The notes beneath the pieces are model-generated. The model made no database searches. It was not told the origin of the DNA and saw nothing but the letters and a program-made list of their open reading frames with translations. This document shows, piece after piece, positions 1-8,057 of a stretch of 64,000 bases of DNA. Each line of letters starts with the position of its first letter. The first letter of the stretch is position 1. The position numbers were made by a program, and so were the translations under genes. Origin of the DNA: Clostridium sp. CAG:557 (GTDB taxonomy: Bacteria > Bacillota > Clostridia > Oscillospirales > Acutalibacteraceae); NCBI GenBank assembly GCA_000435275.1, contig FR883868.1, forward strand, positions 1 through 64,000, read 5' to 3'.

Positions 1-63
1 TTTTTCATAGATTACTTGACACTACCTTTGTAAAAAAAACTACTACACAAGCTTAAACAAAAA

Positions 64-918
64 TCATTTCTTTGTAATACTGTTCAAATAATTTCTTATC
101 ATATAAACACATTCTTTTTCATTCAAAGCAGTGTCATACAACTTGATTCCATTAAATTTTAATTTCTGTACAAGTTCAATATCCTGTGGAATAGATAACT
201 GACAACTTTCTAAAAATTTAACATCAGAAAAAATATCTTTTGGAGTTCCTACTTTTGCAACTTGCCCTTCATTCACAACTACAATTCTATCAGAATCAAC
301 CGCTTCGTCCATGTAGTGTGTTATCAAAACAACTGTAATGCCATTTTCTTTATTTAATTTTTTTACCGTGCTGATTACTTCTTGCCGGCCAATTGGATCT
401 AGCATAGCTGTTGGTTCATCCAAAATTATACATTCTGGTTGCATGGCTAAAACACCTGCTATTGCCACTCTTTGTTTTTGCCCTCCAGACAAATTATAAG
501 TTGCATATTGCCTATAATCGTACATATCAACAGATTTTAATGCTTCATCAACCAAAGTTCTTATTTTTTGAGGGCATATTCCCAAATTTTCCGGACCAAA
601 AGCCACATCTTCTTCCACAATGCTCGCAACAAGTTGATTATCTGGATTTTGTAACACAAGTCCAACTATACTTCTCACATCATAAGTTTTTGACTCATTT
701 TTTGTATCAATTCCCTTAACAAAAACCTTCCCAAAACTCGGCAATAGCAGTGCATTCAAATGCTTTGCTAAAGTAGATTTTCCGCTACCATTGTGCCCTA
801 AAATTGTTAAAAATTCGCCTTTTTTTATTTTTAAATTTATTCCATTTAAAATATTGCTTGCATCATCATTTGGAGCATAATTAAACTTCAAATCAATAAT
901 GTCAATAAATTTTTCCAT
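64..918 (-). CDS. ecfA: Energy-coupling factor transporter ATPase (EcfA/CbiO family)
   Basis: Cytoplasmic ABC ATPase that would power an ECF vitamin or metal importer together with a second ATPase, EcfT and an S component, none of which is in the window. All ABC motifs are visible: Walker A GHNGSGKST at residues 41-49, Q-loop Gln90, signature LSGGQ at 143-147, Walker B ending in LDEPT near 166-170, and H-loop His201. The 284-aa length is normal for EcfA. The ATG follows an AAGGA ribosome site 10 nt upstream. It is the last complete minus-strand gene before the window edge; in Firmicutes ecfA1, ecfA2 and ecfT are usually adjacent, so the partners may lie beyond position 1. Assignment to EcfA1 rather than EcfA2 is not settled. 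Confidence 0.9.
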   Translation of the reverse strand: MEKFIDIIDLKFNYAPNDDASNILNGINLKIKKGEFLTILGHNGSGKSTLAKHLNALLLPSFGKVFVKGIDTKNESKTYDVRSIVGLVLQNPDNQLVASIVEEDVAFGPENLGICPQKIRTLVDEALKSVDMYDYRQYATYNLSGGQKQRVAIAGVLAMQPECIILDEPTAMLDPIGRQEVISTVKKLNKENGITVVLITHYMDEAVDSDRIVVVNEGQVAKVGTPKDIFSDVKFLESCQLSIPQDIELVQKLKFNGIKLYDTALNEKECVYMIRNYLNSITKK

Positions 919-930
919 AGCACAAAATCC

Positions 931-1797
931 TTAATTTGTATTTTGCCAAATTGCGGTAGAGCCACACGGTAAAACAATTTTTTGTTCTGTCACCGGCAAG
1001 CCAATCTCATCTGCCGATACCGTACCCTTAAATCGTTTTTTTAGCGTAACACTCAAAAGACACTCCATAACCGACGGTGACAACCCTGTAGTGTAAGAAT
1101 TTAAAATAAAGAAACTAGGTTTATCTGTCAAAACATCCATACACAAATTTAAAAGAGAAAAAAGCTGTTCCTCTAATTTCCAAATTTCTCCTCCAGGGCC
1201 TCTTCCATAAGAGGGTGGATCCATAATAATTCCATCGTATTTATTACCTCTGCGTATTTCCCGTTGCACAAACTTGACACAATCATCAACAATCCACCTT
1301 ATTGGTTTATTGCCTAAATTAGACAAAGTGGCATTTTCTTTTGCCCAGTTAACCATCCCTTTTGATGCGTCTACATGACAAACATTCGCACCAGCGCTTG
1401 CCGCAGACAATGTTGCTGCACCAGTATACCCAAACAAATTTAGTATTTTCATTGGTTTTTTTGCAGGTTTTATTTTTCTTTCAATAAAATCCCAATTTGT
1501 AGCTTGTTCTGGAAAAATTCCAGTATGCTTAAAATTCATCATTTTTAAATTAAATCTTAAATTTTTATAACTTACAGCCCAAATTTCAGGCACTTTCTTC
1601 AATTCTTGCCAAGCTCCTCCACCAGTATTTGCACGGTGGTAAATTGCATAAGCATTTCTCCAAAGAGGACTTTTTTTTGAAGTATTCCAAATAATCTGAG
1701 GGTCTGGTCTAATCAAAATAACATTTCCCCAACGTTCCAAGCGTTCCCCAGCAGAAGTATCTATTAATTCGTAATCATTCCAATTAGAAACTCTCAA
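931..1797 (-). CDS. Class I SAM-dependent methyltransferase, RlmI-like (COG1092)
   Basis: Probable RNA cytosine-C5-type methyltransferase. The Rossmann SAM-binding motif NLFGYTGAATL lies at about residues 120-130, an acidic strand end follows (HVDASKG, 141-147), and the catalytic-type motif DPPSYGRGPGGE begins at 193. This pattern is characteristic of the RlmI/RlmK family that modifies 23S rRNA. At 288 aa it lacks the N-terminal PUA domain of E. coli RlmI, so the exact substrate is open. Translation starts at TTG 1797 behind GGAGGT, and the ribosome site lies inside the end of glmM, which suggests coupling. It sits between glmM and ecfA on the same strand. The methyltransferase call is firm; the target is inferred. 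Confidence 0.82.
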   Translation of the reverse strand: MRVSNWNDYELIDTSAGERLERWGNVILIRPDPQIIWNTSKKSPLWRNAYAIYHRANTGGGAWQELKKVPEIWAVSYKNLRFNLKMMNFKHTGIFPEQATNWDFIERKIKPAKKPMKILNLFGYTGAATLSAASAGANVCHVDASKGMVNWAKENATLSNLGNKPIRWIVDDCVKFVQREIRRGNKYDGIIMDPPSYGRGPGGEIWKLEEQLFSLLNLCMDVLTDKPSFFILNSYTTGLSPSVMECLLSVTLKKRFKGTVSADEIGLPVTEQKIVLPCGSTAIWQNTN

Positions 1798-1798
1798 T

Positions 1799-3163
1799 TT
1801 AAACCTCCGTAAGTCTTTTTTTTACTAAATTCGCAATTTCATTTGCTAAAGCAGTGATTCTTGTTAAATCTTCGCCCTCGAGCATAACTCTGATTAAAGG
1901 CTCTGTTCCAGAAGCTCTTACTAATATCCTTCCATTATTTTTAAGTTCAAACTCTTTGCTTACTTTTTCTATGGCATTTTTTACTTCTTCATCAACAGCA
2001 AAATTTAATTTTTTTAAATTGTCAACCTTTACATTGAGCATAACTTGCGGAAATTTTTTCATTACACCGGCAAGCTCCGAAAACTTTTTATCGCTGTTTT
2101 TCAATATATTTAAAAGTTGAACTGCAGTCAGCTGACCGTCACCTGTTGTAGAATAATCGCGAAAAATGATGTGTCCAGATTGCTCGCCGCCAAAATTATA
2201 ATCATTTTTCAGCATTTCTTCCAGAACATACCTATCTCCAACTTTCGTCGCAACAAAATCCAAATTATTTTCGCCACAAAAACGATTAAATCCTATATTT
2301 GTCATAACCGTTCCTACAACTGCATTCTTTTTTAGCACACCTCGTTCACACAAGTCCTTGGCACAAATCGCCATAATAAAATCGCCATCAATTATGTTTC
2401 CCTGTTCATCTACCGCCAAACACCTATCCGCATCGCCGTCAAATGCAATTCCAGCGTCTAACCCGTGATCTTTAACATAAGAACCCAAATTTTCTATATG
2501 CACCGAACCACAATTTTCGTTAATATTAACACCATCTGGTTTATTATTTTTTATAATACAATCGATGCCAAGTTTCGAAAACAACTTCTTTGCAGTATAT
2601 GAAGCTGCGCCATTTGAGCAGTCAAAAGCAACTTTTAAGCCACTTAAATCTCCTTCAACCGTTTCTAAAATGTGCTCTACATAGTCATCAACCGCATTTT
2701 CGCAAACCGTTTTCGTTCCCAAATCGCTATATTCAACATCGGAAATATTGGTTTGAACATCATTTAACACAATTTTCTCTATTTTTTCTTCTATTTCATC
2801 AGGCAATTTATAACCATTTCCACTGAATATTTTTATTCCGTTAAACTCAAAAGAATTATGTGAGGCCGAAATCATGATACCGGCATCTGCATTATATTTT
2901 TTTACTAGATATGCAACAGCAGGAGTTGGAATAACATCCAAACAAACAACATCTACACCCATCGAGCAAATTCCTGCAATAAGCGCACCTTCTAACATAT
3001 CACACGAAATTCTGGTATCTTTTCCTATTAAAATTTTAGCTTTTTTTGATTTACCTTCTACTAAAATGTTTGCAACAGCTCTACCTATTTTCAGCGCAAC
3101 TTCTGCCGTCAACTCAACATTTGCAATTCCTCTAACACCATCAGTTCCAAAAAATTTCCCCAT
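1799..3163 (-). CDS. glmM: Phosphoglucosamine mutase
   Basis: Interconverts glucosamine-6-phosphate and glucosamine-1-phosphate, the step that feeds UDP-GlcNAc for peptidoglycan. The 454-aa length is typical of GlmM. The N-terminus MGKFFGTDGVRG is the family hallmark. The phosphoserine loop is ISASHN with the serine at about 101. The metal loop is DGDADR near 242-247, and the phosphate-binding loop RASGTEPLIRV is near the C-terminus. Ribosome site GGGAGAG is about 13 nt upstream of the ATG. It follows ruvCAB on the same strand with a 30-bp gap and probably shares its transcript. A second, different phosphohexomutase lies at 59465-60991. Confidence 0.96.
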   Translation of the reverse strand: MGKFFGTDGVRGIANVELTAEVALKIGRAVANILVEGKSKKAKILIGKDTRISCDMLEGALIAGICSMGVDVVCLDVIPTPAVAYLVKKYNADAGIMISASHNSFEFNGIKIFSGNGYKLPDEIEEKIEKIVLNDVQTNISDVEYSDLGTKTVCENAVDDYVEHILETVEGDLSGLKVAFDCSNGAASYTAKKLFSKLGIDCIIKNNKPDGVNINENCGSVHIENLGSYVKDHGLDAGIAFDGDADRCLAVDEQGNIIDGDFIMAICAKDLCERGVLKKNAVVGTVMTNIGFNRFCGENNLDFVATKVGDRYVLEEMLKNDYNFGGEQSGHIIFRDYSTTGDGQLTAVQLLNILKNSDKKFSELAGVMKKFPQVMLNVKVDNLKKLNFAVDEEVKNAIEKVSKEFELKNNGRILVRASGTEPLIRVMLEGEDLTRITALANEIANLVKKRLTEV

Positions 3164-3193
3164 AATAAATTCTAACTCTCCCTAAAATAATCA

Positions 3194-4204
3194 TCATTCG
3201 GCAAGCTCCATGCCCAAGTGCAAATACGCTGCTCGATTTGCAACTCTTCCACGTGGAGTTCTGCTAACAAATCCAATTTGCATCAAATATGGTTCATAAA
3301 CGTCTTCGATTGTAACAGCCTCTTCGCCTATCGCCGACGCTAAAGTTTCTATTCCAACCGGTCCACCTTTATAAAATTCAATCATAGTTTTCAACATTCT
3401 TCTGTCATTTGCGTCAAGTCCCAATTCATCAATATCCAGTTTATTCAGTGCCATTTTTGCTGTGTCAAAGTCAATTTTGCCTTGACTTTCAACTAAAGCG
3501 AAATCGCGAACTCTTTTTAAAAGTCGATTTGCAATTCTTGGCGTACCTCTAGAGCGAGAAGCTATCTCGAGTGCACCATCTTTATCAATATATATGCCTA
3601 AAATTGCCGCACTGCGCACAATAATCTTAGAAAGTTCTTGTGGAGTATACATTTCGAGCCGCAAAACCACTCCAAATCTGTCTCTTAACGGTGCTGAAAG
3701 TTGTCCAGCACGAGTTGTCGCACCAACCAAAGTAAATTTAGGCAAAGGCAAATGATAAGATGTCGCCATTTGACCTTTACCGGTTATAATATCTATAGAA
3801 AAATCTTCCATAGCTGGATACAAAATTTCTTCAACTGTACGTGGCAATCTATGTATTTCATCAATAAACAGTACATCGCCCTCATTTAAATTCGTAAGAA
3901 GTGCTGCTAAATCTCCAGGCTTTTCTATTGCAGGCCCAGAGGTAATTCTAAAATTTACTCCCATTTCGTTTGCAATAATTCCAGATAAAGTTGTCTTTCC
4001 AAGTCCTGGAGGGCCATATAGCAATACATGGTCCAAAGGTTCTTTTCGAATTTGCGCTGCCTTTATAAAAATAGATAAATTTTCTTTAACTTTGTCCTGC
4101 CCAATGTACTCATTTAAAGTTTTAGGGCGCAATGGATTTTCAGCATCAAAGTCCTCTGGAATCTCTTCCGGATCCAAAATTCTGTTTTCAAAGTCAAATT
4201 CCAA
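3194..4204 (-). CDS. ruvB: Holliday junction branch migration helicase RuvB
   Basis: AAA+ motor that works with RuvA to drive branch migration of Holliday junctions. Walker A GPPGLGKTT is at residues 64-72 and Walker B LFIDEIHRL at about 112-120. The arginine-finger region (ATTRAGQLSAPLRDRFG) follows, and a C-terminal winged helix ends in TPRGRVANRAAY. The 336-aa length is standard. The start is TTG at 4204 behind AGGAGGG, which lies at the 3' end of ruvA; only 3 bp separate the two genes. The order ruvC-ruvA-ruvB on one strand is the classic operon. Confidence 0.97.
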   Translation of the reverse strand: MEFDFENRILDPEEIPEDFDAENPLRPKTLNEYIGQDKVKENLSIFIKAAQIRKEPLDHVLLYGPPGLGKTTLSGIIANEMGVNFRITSGPAIEKPGDLAALLTNLNEGDVLFIDEIHRLPRTVEEILYPAMEDFSIDIITGKGQMATSYHLPLPKFTLVGATTRAGQLSAPLRDRFGVVLRLEMYTPQELSKIIVRSAAILGIYIDKDGALEIASRSRGTPRIANRLLKRVRDFALVESQGKIDFDTAKMALNKLDIDELGLDANDRRMLKTMIEFYKGGPVGIETLASAIGEEAVTIEDVYEPYLMQIGFVSRTPRGRVANRAAYLHLGMELAE

Positions 4205-4207
4205 TGA

Positions 4208-4807
4208 TTATGCCCTCCTAGCCATAGATTTTAAGGCATTTTTAATTAAATCTTCAACTGCCATATTATCATCAAATTTAGACACTGCTGCCGCGGCTTC
4301 AGACTGAGAATATCCCAACACAGAAAGCGCATTAATTGCGGCTGTAGCATTGCCTTTCGGCATTTTCGTAAATGAATTTTGTCCTATTTGCAAAGTTGCT
4401 TGAGAGCTTTCAACTTTGTCTTTAAGCTCCAAAATAATTCTTTGCGCCAACTTATTTCCAACTCCAGGCGCCATTGTTAAAACTTTGCTGTCACTTGAAG
4501 CTATTGCCAATGCAACTTGCTCTGGCGATAGCGTTGACAAAATTGCAACTCCAACCTTTGCCCCAACTCCAGAAACTGACGTAAGTAATTTAAAACAATT
4601 TAACTCATTTAATTTAGAAAAACCAAAAAGCTCCATTGCATCTTCTCTAACATTTAAATGAGTATAAACAAAAACATCATCTCCAATTGCTGGCAATTCA
4701 CTCAAAGTATTTTGTGTAACATTGCATTTATACCCTACTCCGCCACATTCAACCGCAATGAACAAATTATTGACATCGATCAATTTTCCTCTAAGACTAT
4801 AAAACAT
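4208..4807 (-). CDS. ruvA: Holliday junction DNA-binding subunit RuvA
   Basis: Tetrameric junction-binding protein that loads RuvB. The 199-aa protein shows the N-terminal OB domain beginning MFYSLRGKL. Two helix-hairpin-helix motifs follow (around SGVGAKVGVAIL and APGVGNKLAQRII, residues about 80-125), and then a C-terminal RuvB-contact domain with ALSVLGYSQSEA. The ATG overlaps the end of ruvC by 11 bp and its AAGGAG ribosome site is inside ruvC, so translation is probably coupled. Confidence 0.96.
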   Translation of the reverse strand: MFYSLRGKLIDVNNLFIAVECGGVGYKCNVTQNTLSELPAIGDDVFVYTHLNVREDAMELFGFSKLNELNCFKLLTSVSGVGAKVGVAILSTLSPEQVALAIASSDSKVLTMAPGVGNKLAQRIILELKDKVESSQATLQIGQNSFTKMPKGNATAAINALSVLGYSQSEAAAAVSKFDDNMAVEDLIKNALKSMARRA

Positions 4808-5318
4808 TGTAAGCGCAGCTCCTTTTTAACATACTCAGTCTTAAATTTGAGCCACAAGCTTGTGCATGGCAAATCGCTATAGCCAGCGCATCGGAAGTGT
4901 CATCAAGTTTTGGCATTTTTTCAAGAGAAAGCAGTCTTTTTGTCATATCCATGACCTGAATTTTTTTGGCTTTGCCATAACCAGTAACAACTGTTTTTAC
5001 TTGCAATGGAGTATATTCAAATATCGGAACATCAAAATTCTGCGCACTAAGCAAAATTACTCCTCTTGCCTGCGCCACATCTATTGCTGTTTTGTGGTTG
5101 TTTTGAAAATAAAGCTTCTCAACTGCCATCGCATCGGGTTTAACCTTTTCCAAAAGCTCATTCATGTCGTTGTATATTTTTGATAAACGGTTGTAAAAAG
5201 ATAAATTTGCCTCCGTCTGAAATGCACCGTAACACAACGGCTGAAATTTATTTGCAACAGAAACAATCGCTCCGTAACCTACAATAGCATATCCCGGGTC
5301 AATTCCGAGTATTTTCAC
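4797..5318 (-). CDS. ruvC: Crossover junction endodeoxyribonuclease RuvC
   Basis: RNase H-fold resolvase that nicks Holliday junctions symmetrically and completes the RuvABC pathway. Catalytic acidic residues are visible: Asp7 in GIDPGYA, Glu67 in AVEKLYF, and the C-terminal DTSDALAIAICHA carrying the remaining aspartates. The length of 173 aa is normal. The start is GTG at 5318, with AAGGAG 11-12 nt upstream. It is the first gene of the ruvC-ruvA-ruvB-glmM run. A possible promoter with TATAAT lies about 55 bp upstream. Confidence 0.96.
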   Translation of the reverse strand: MKILGIDPGYAIVGYGAIVSVANKFQPLCYGAFQTEANLSFYNRLSKIYNDMNELLEKVKPDAMAVEKLYFQNNHKTAIDVAQARGVILLSAQNFDVPIFEYTPLQVKTVVTGYGKAKKIQVMDMTKRLLSLEKMPKLDDTSDALAIAICHAQACGSNLRLSMLKRSCAYNVL

Positions 5319-5372
5319 GTTAAGTAACTCCTTTTCTAAAAAAGTAAAAATTAGAGATAAAAATCAAAACAA

Positions 5373-5401
5373 ATTATACCACAAAAAAGAAACAACAGCA
5401 A
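5373..5401 (-). promoter_or_regulatory. Possible promoter of ruvCAB-glmM
   Basis: On the minus strand TATAAT (5373-5378) is preceded 17 bp upstream by TTGCTG, a partial -35 match. The -10 is perfect and the -35 weak, so this is tentative. Confidence 0.4.
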
Positions 5402-5406
5402 TAAAT

Positions 5407-5940
5407 CTAAAACGGAATAAAAAGGTTAATTAGTAAACTGCAAACAGAGCCTAAAACTGCACCTGCTAAAACATCTGTAAGGTAGTGAACTCTAAGATAA
5501 ACGCGCGAAAAACCCATTAAAAAGGCAAAAATAAATGCAGGAATTGAAATTGCACCAAAACACGAGGCCATCATACATGCCGCTGCAAAAGACGAGGAGG
5601 TATGGCCAGACGGAAAAGAATATGTTATTGGTTCTTTGATCAGCATTTCTTCTTGAAGCAAAAATTTTGATGGTCTAACTCTTGCAACTATATGTTTAAT
5701 TAAAATTTCGCCAAAAAATCCGCTCAACAATAAAGCTAAAATTATTTTAACTCCGATGTTTCTATACCCACGATTAAATAAAAATGGAATTGCAACCGCA
5801 AACCAAATCATGCCATTATTGCCCAATTTAGTTATAATAATCATTAATTTACTTAACTTATCTCTATGTAACTTTTTAACATTTAAAATAACTTTATTAT
5901 CCATACTTTTCAATTTACTTAACATTAAATTTATCACCAA
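5407..5940 (-). CDS. PAP2-family membrane phosphatase
   Basis: Integral membrane phosphatase of the type-2 phosphatidic acid phosphatase superfamily. Members act on phosphatidic acid, phosphatidylglycerophosphate or undecaprenyl pyrophosphate. All three signature blocks are present: KHIVARVRP, SFPSGHTSSS, and SRVYLRVHYLTD. Several hydrophobic segments separate them. Length is 177 aa. The GTG start at 5940 has AAAGG 7 nt upstream; the ATG at 5922 is an alternative. The motifs do not tell BacA-like recycling of undecaprenyl pyrophosphate from lipid phosphatase activity. Confidence 0.86.
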   Translation of the reverse strand: MVINLMLSKLKSMDNKVILNVKKLHRDKLSKLMIIITKLGNNGMIWFAVAIPFLFNRGYRNIGVKIILALLLSGFFGEILIKHIVARVRPSKFLLQEEMLIKEPITYSFPSGHTSSSFAAACMMASCFGAISIPAFIFAFLMGFSRVYLRVHYLTDVLAGAVLGSVCSLLINLFIPF

Positions 5941-6020
5941 AACCTTTTTTTCTTAATTTATTTAATTATATCACAAAAGCAAAACAAATACTATTTAAAA
6001 AAGCACAAAAAATAATTAAA

Positions 6021-6054
6021 AAAGTGTACACTGTTAAACATACATGTACACTTT
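6021..6054 (-). terminator. Terminator of the ppk2 gene
   Basis: A perfect 10-bp stem (6021-6030 with 6045-6054, AAAGTGTACA and its complement) encloses a 14-nt loop. On the minus strand it is followed by a run of T, directly downstream of the ppk2 stop codon. Confidence 0.75.
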
Positions 6055-6063
6055 AAGACAATA

Positions 6064-6948
6064 TTATTCTTTTTCAGAAATTTTTTTACCCTCATTATTA
6101 AGATATTCCCTACATGAATCGATTAATTTTTCTTTTTCCTTTTCAACAACAGGATATTTGGGATCTATATCATTTAAAGTATCCACTAACACTTCTGACA
6201 AAAAAAATCTTGCAAACCATTTTTTATCTGCAGGAATGACATACCACGGTGCATAAGGTGTACTTGTTTTATTTATTGCAGTTTCATAAGCTTTCATGTA
6301 GTCATTCCAATATTTTCTTTCTTTTATATCAGCTTCTGATAGTTTCCAATTCTTATTTTTTTCATTAATCCTCTTCATAAAACGCTTTTTTTGTTCTTCT
6401 TTAGAAATATTGAAGAAAAATTTTAATACTCTAATTCCGTTTTGCCACAAATATTTCTCAAAATTAGCAATTTGTTCATAACGCTCATCGAATATTTTTG
6501 AGCTTTTGCACCTATCTGGAAAGCTCTGATTTTTATAAAGTTCATGAACTTTTCCAACTAAAACATCTTCATAATATGATCTGTTGAAAATGCCAATTTT
6601 ACCTCGTTCAGGCAACTTTTTCACACATCTCCACAAATAATCATGTGCCAGCTCTTCACTAGACGGCACTTTAAAATTTGTAACCTGTACCCCCTGTGGA
6701 TTAACTCCAGACATAACATGTTTAATCGCCCCGTCTTTTCCACCTGCATCCATTGCCTGAAGAATTACCAAAATAGCTTCTGTGCCTTGTGCATAAAATC
6801 TATCTTGCATCGTTCCAAGTTTTCTCAAGTTTAACTCACTATTTTCTAAAACCATTTCTTTATCTGTAGTTAAATGCTTAGCTTTTGTGTCAAAGCCATT
6901 AGTTTTAAATTTTTTTGATCCATCAAACCTGTACTCGTCTAATTTCAT
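6064..6948 (-). CDS. ppk2: Polyphosphate kinase 2 family protein (polyP:nucleotide phosphotransferase)
   Basis: Transfers phosphate from inorganic polyphosphate to nucleotides. The PPK2 signatures are clear: a P-loop-like LQAMDAGGKDGAIKHV in the first third, then FNRSYYEDVLVGKVH (Walker B and lid base), then the basic lid EEQKKRFMKRI. The C-terminal block PWYVIPADKKWFARFF is also typical. Length 294 aa fits the short single-domain PPK2 forms. An AAGGGAG ribosome site precedes the ATG. It stands alone between a PAP2 phosphatase and holA and carries its own terminator at 6021-6054. No ppk1 or ppx gene is in the window. Whether AMP, ADP or both are acceptors cannot be read from the motifs with certainty. 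Confidence 0.9.
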   Translation of the reverse strand: MKLDEYRFDGSKKFKTNGFDTKAKHLTTDKEMVLENSELNLRKLGTMQDRFYAQGTEAILVILQAMDAGGKDGAIKHVMSGVNPQGVQVTNFKVPSSEELAHDYLWRCVKKLPERGKIGIFNRSYYEDVLVGKVHELYKNQSFPDRCKSSKIFDERYEQIANFEKYLWQNGIRVLKFFFNISKEEQKKRFMKRINEKNKNWKLSEADIKERKYWNDYMKAYETAINKTSTPYAPWYVIPADKKWFARFFLSEVLVDTLNDIDPKYPVVEKEKEKLIDSCREYLNNEGKKISEKE

Positions 6949-7025
6949 ATTTTTCTCTCCCTTCTATTATCGTTTAATATATTATCACAATAAAATCTTT
7001 ATGTCAATAACATTTTAAGATATTT

Positions 7026-8057
7026 TTAACAAACCGCAAGCTTCATTATAAATTTTTCTAACAAAATTTTTGAGTCTAGTCTCGAACTTTTTAGTTGTTT
7101 ATCCATCTTTGTTAGTAAATTTATGCATTCTCGCAAAGATTCCATTGAAATGTTTTTAGAATATCTTTTCGCGTTTTCAAGCCTAAACATTTTTCTCTTA
7201 TAATCAAAAATTTCAGCTACATCATAAATATTTTTTCCGCTAAACTCTGCCACCTTAACTCGATAAATATCAATATAATTTGACGCCATAACAGAAAGAA
7301 TTGATATAGGTTCCTCCTTTTTTAAAAATAAAACGTTTAATACTTCAAAAGCGCGGTTATAATTTTTTGTCATAATTGCTTTAGTTAATTCAAAAACATT
7401 TGCTTCAAAGTTTTCAACTGTAACACAATCTATAGCCTCAGATGTTATCTCTGAGCCAGCGGCGTAAGCACATAATTTTTCAAGTTCATTCTTTAAAACT
7501 AATAAATTACTTCCACATTTATCTATAATGAGCTGTGAATTTTTTTCCGACAATTTACATGACATTTTTTCTGCCCATTTTATTAATTGTCGCTGCAACT
7601 TTAACTTATTCATAATTGGCAAATTTAAAACTTCACCATGTTTTTCAAAAAATTTGATAAAATTTGACCACTTAGAAGAGCGTTTTAAATCGAAATTAAG
7701 ATTTGGCAGACTTATTATCAAAACTGTTGTCTCTGGTACATCGCTGATTATTTCCCTCAATTTTTTTATAATATCTGCAGGTTCTTTTTCAACATCCAAG
7801 TCAAATATTTGCACACACTTAAGTGGGGCCATAAGCGGTAACGCCTCAACTGCGACATTTAAAGCATTAATATCTAAGTCCGGCGAGGAAAAACTTTGTA
7901 AATTAAATGAATTACTATTATTTAGCAAAACCTTTTCAGTAAGTAACTTTGTATAATAATCAACAAGATATTTTTCTTCTCCATAAATAAAATATGCCTG
8001 TTTAAAATTTTTTGATTTTACTTGTAAATTAAAATCCGATTCTGTTATTACCGGCAA
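7026..8057 (-). CDS. holA: DNA polymerase III subunit delta
   Basis: Clamp-loader subunit that opens the beta sliding clamp. The 343-aa protein has the HolA layout. The N-terminus contains YFIYGEEKYLVDYY, the family's characteristic start. A degenerate AAA+ core follows, then the delta C-terminal collar with KLCAYAAGSEITSEAIDCV and LLTKMDKQLKSSRLD. It begins at TTG 8057 immediately after the comEC stop codon, with GAGGATG as ribosome site in the comEC 3' end. The comEC-holA pairing is common in Firmicutes. The rpsT gene often found next to holA is not here. Confidence 0.92.
   Translation of the reverse strand: MPVITESDFNLQVKSKNFKQAYFIYGEEKYLVDYYTKLLTEKVLLNNSNSFNLQSFSSPDLDINALNVAVEALPLMAPLKCVQIFDLDVEKEPADIIKKLREIISDVPETTVLIISLPNLNFDLKRSSKWSNFIKFFEKHGEVLNLPIMNKLKLQRQLIKWAEKMSCKLSEKNSQLIIDKCGSNLLVLKNELEKLCAYAAGSEITSEAIDCVTVENFEANVFELTKAIMTKNYNRAFEVLNVLFLKKEEPISILSVMASNYIDIYRVKVAEFSGKNIYDVAEIFDYKRKMFRLENAKRYSKNISMESLRECINLLTKMDKQLKSSRLDSKILLEKFIMKLAVC

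Noticed and set aside
1..8. Minus-strand ATG at 8-6 as the start of a gene downstream of ecfA
   Set aside because: Only two or three codons are visible and the nearest AAAGG is about 15 nt away, so no gene can be supported.
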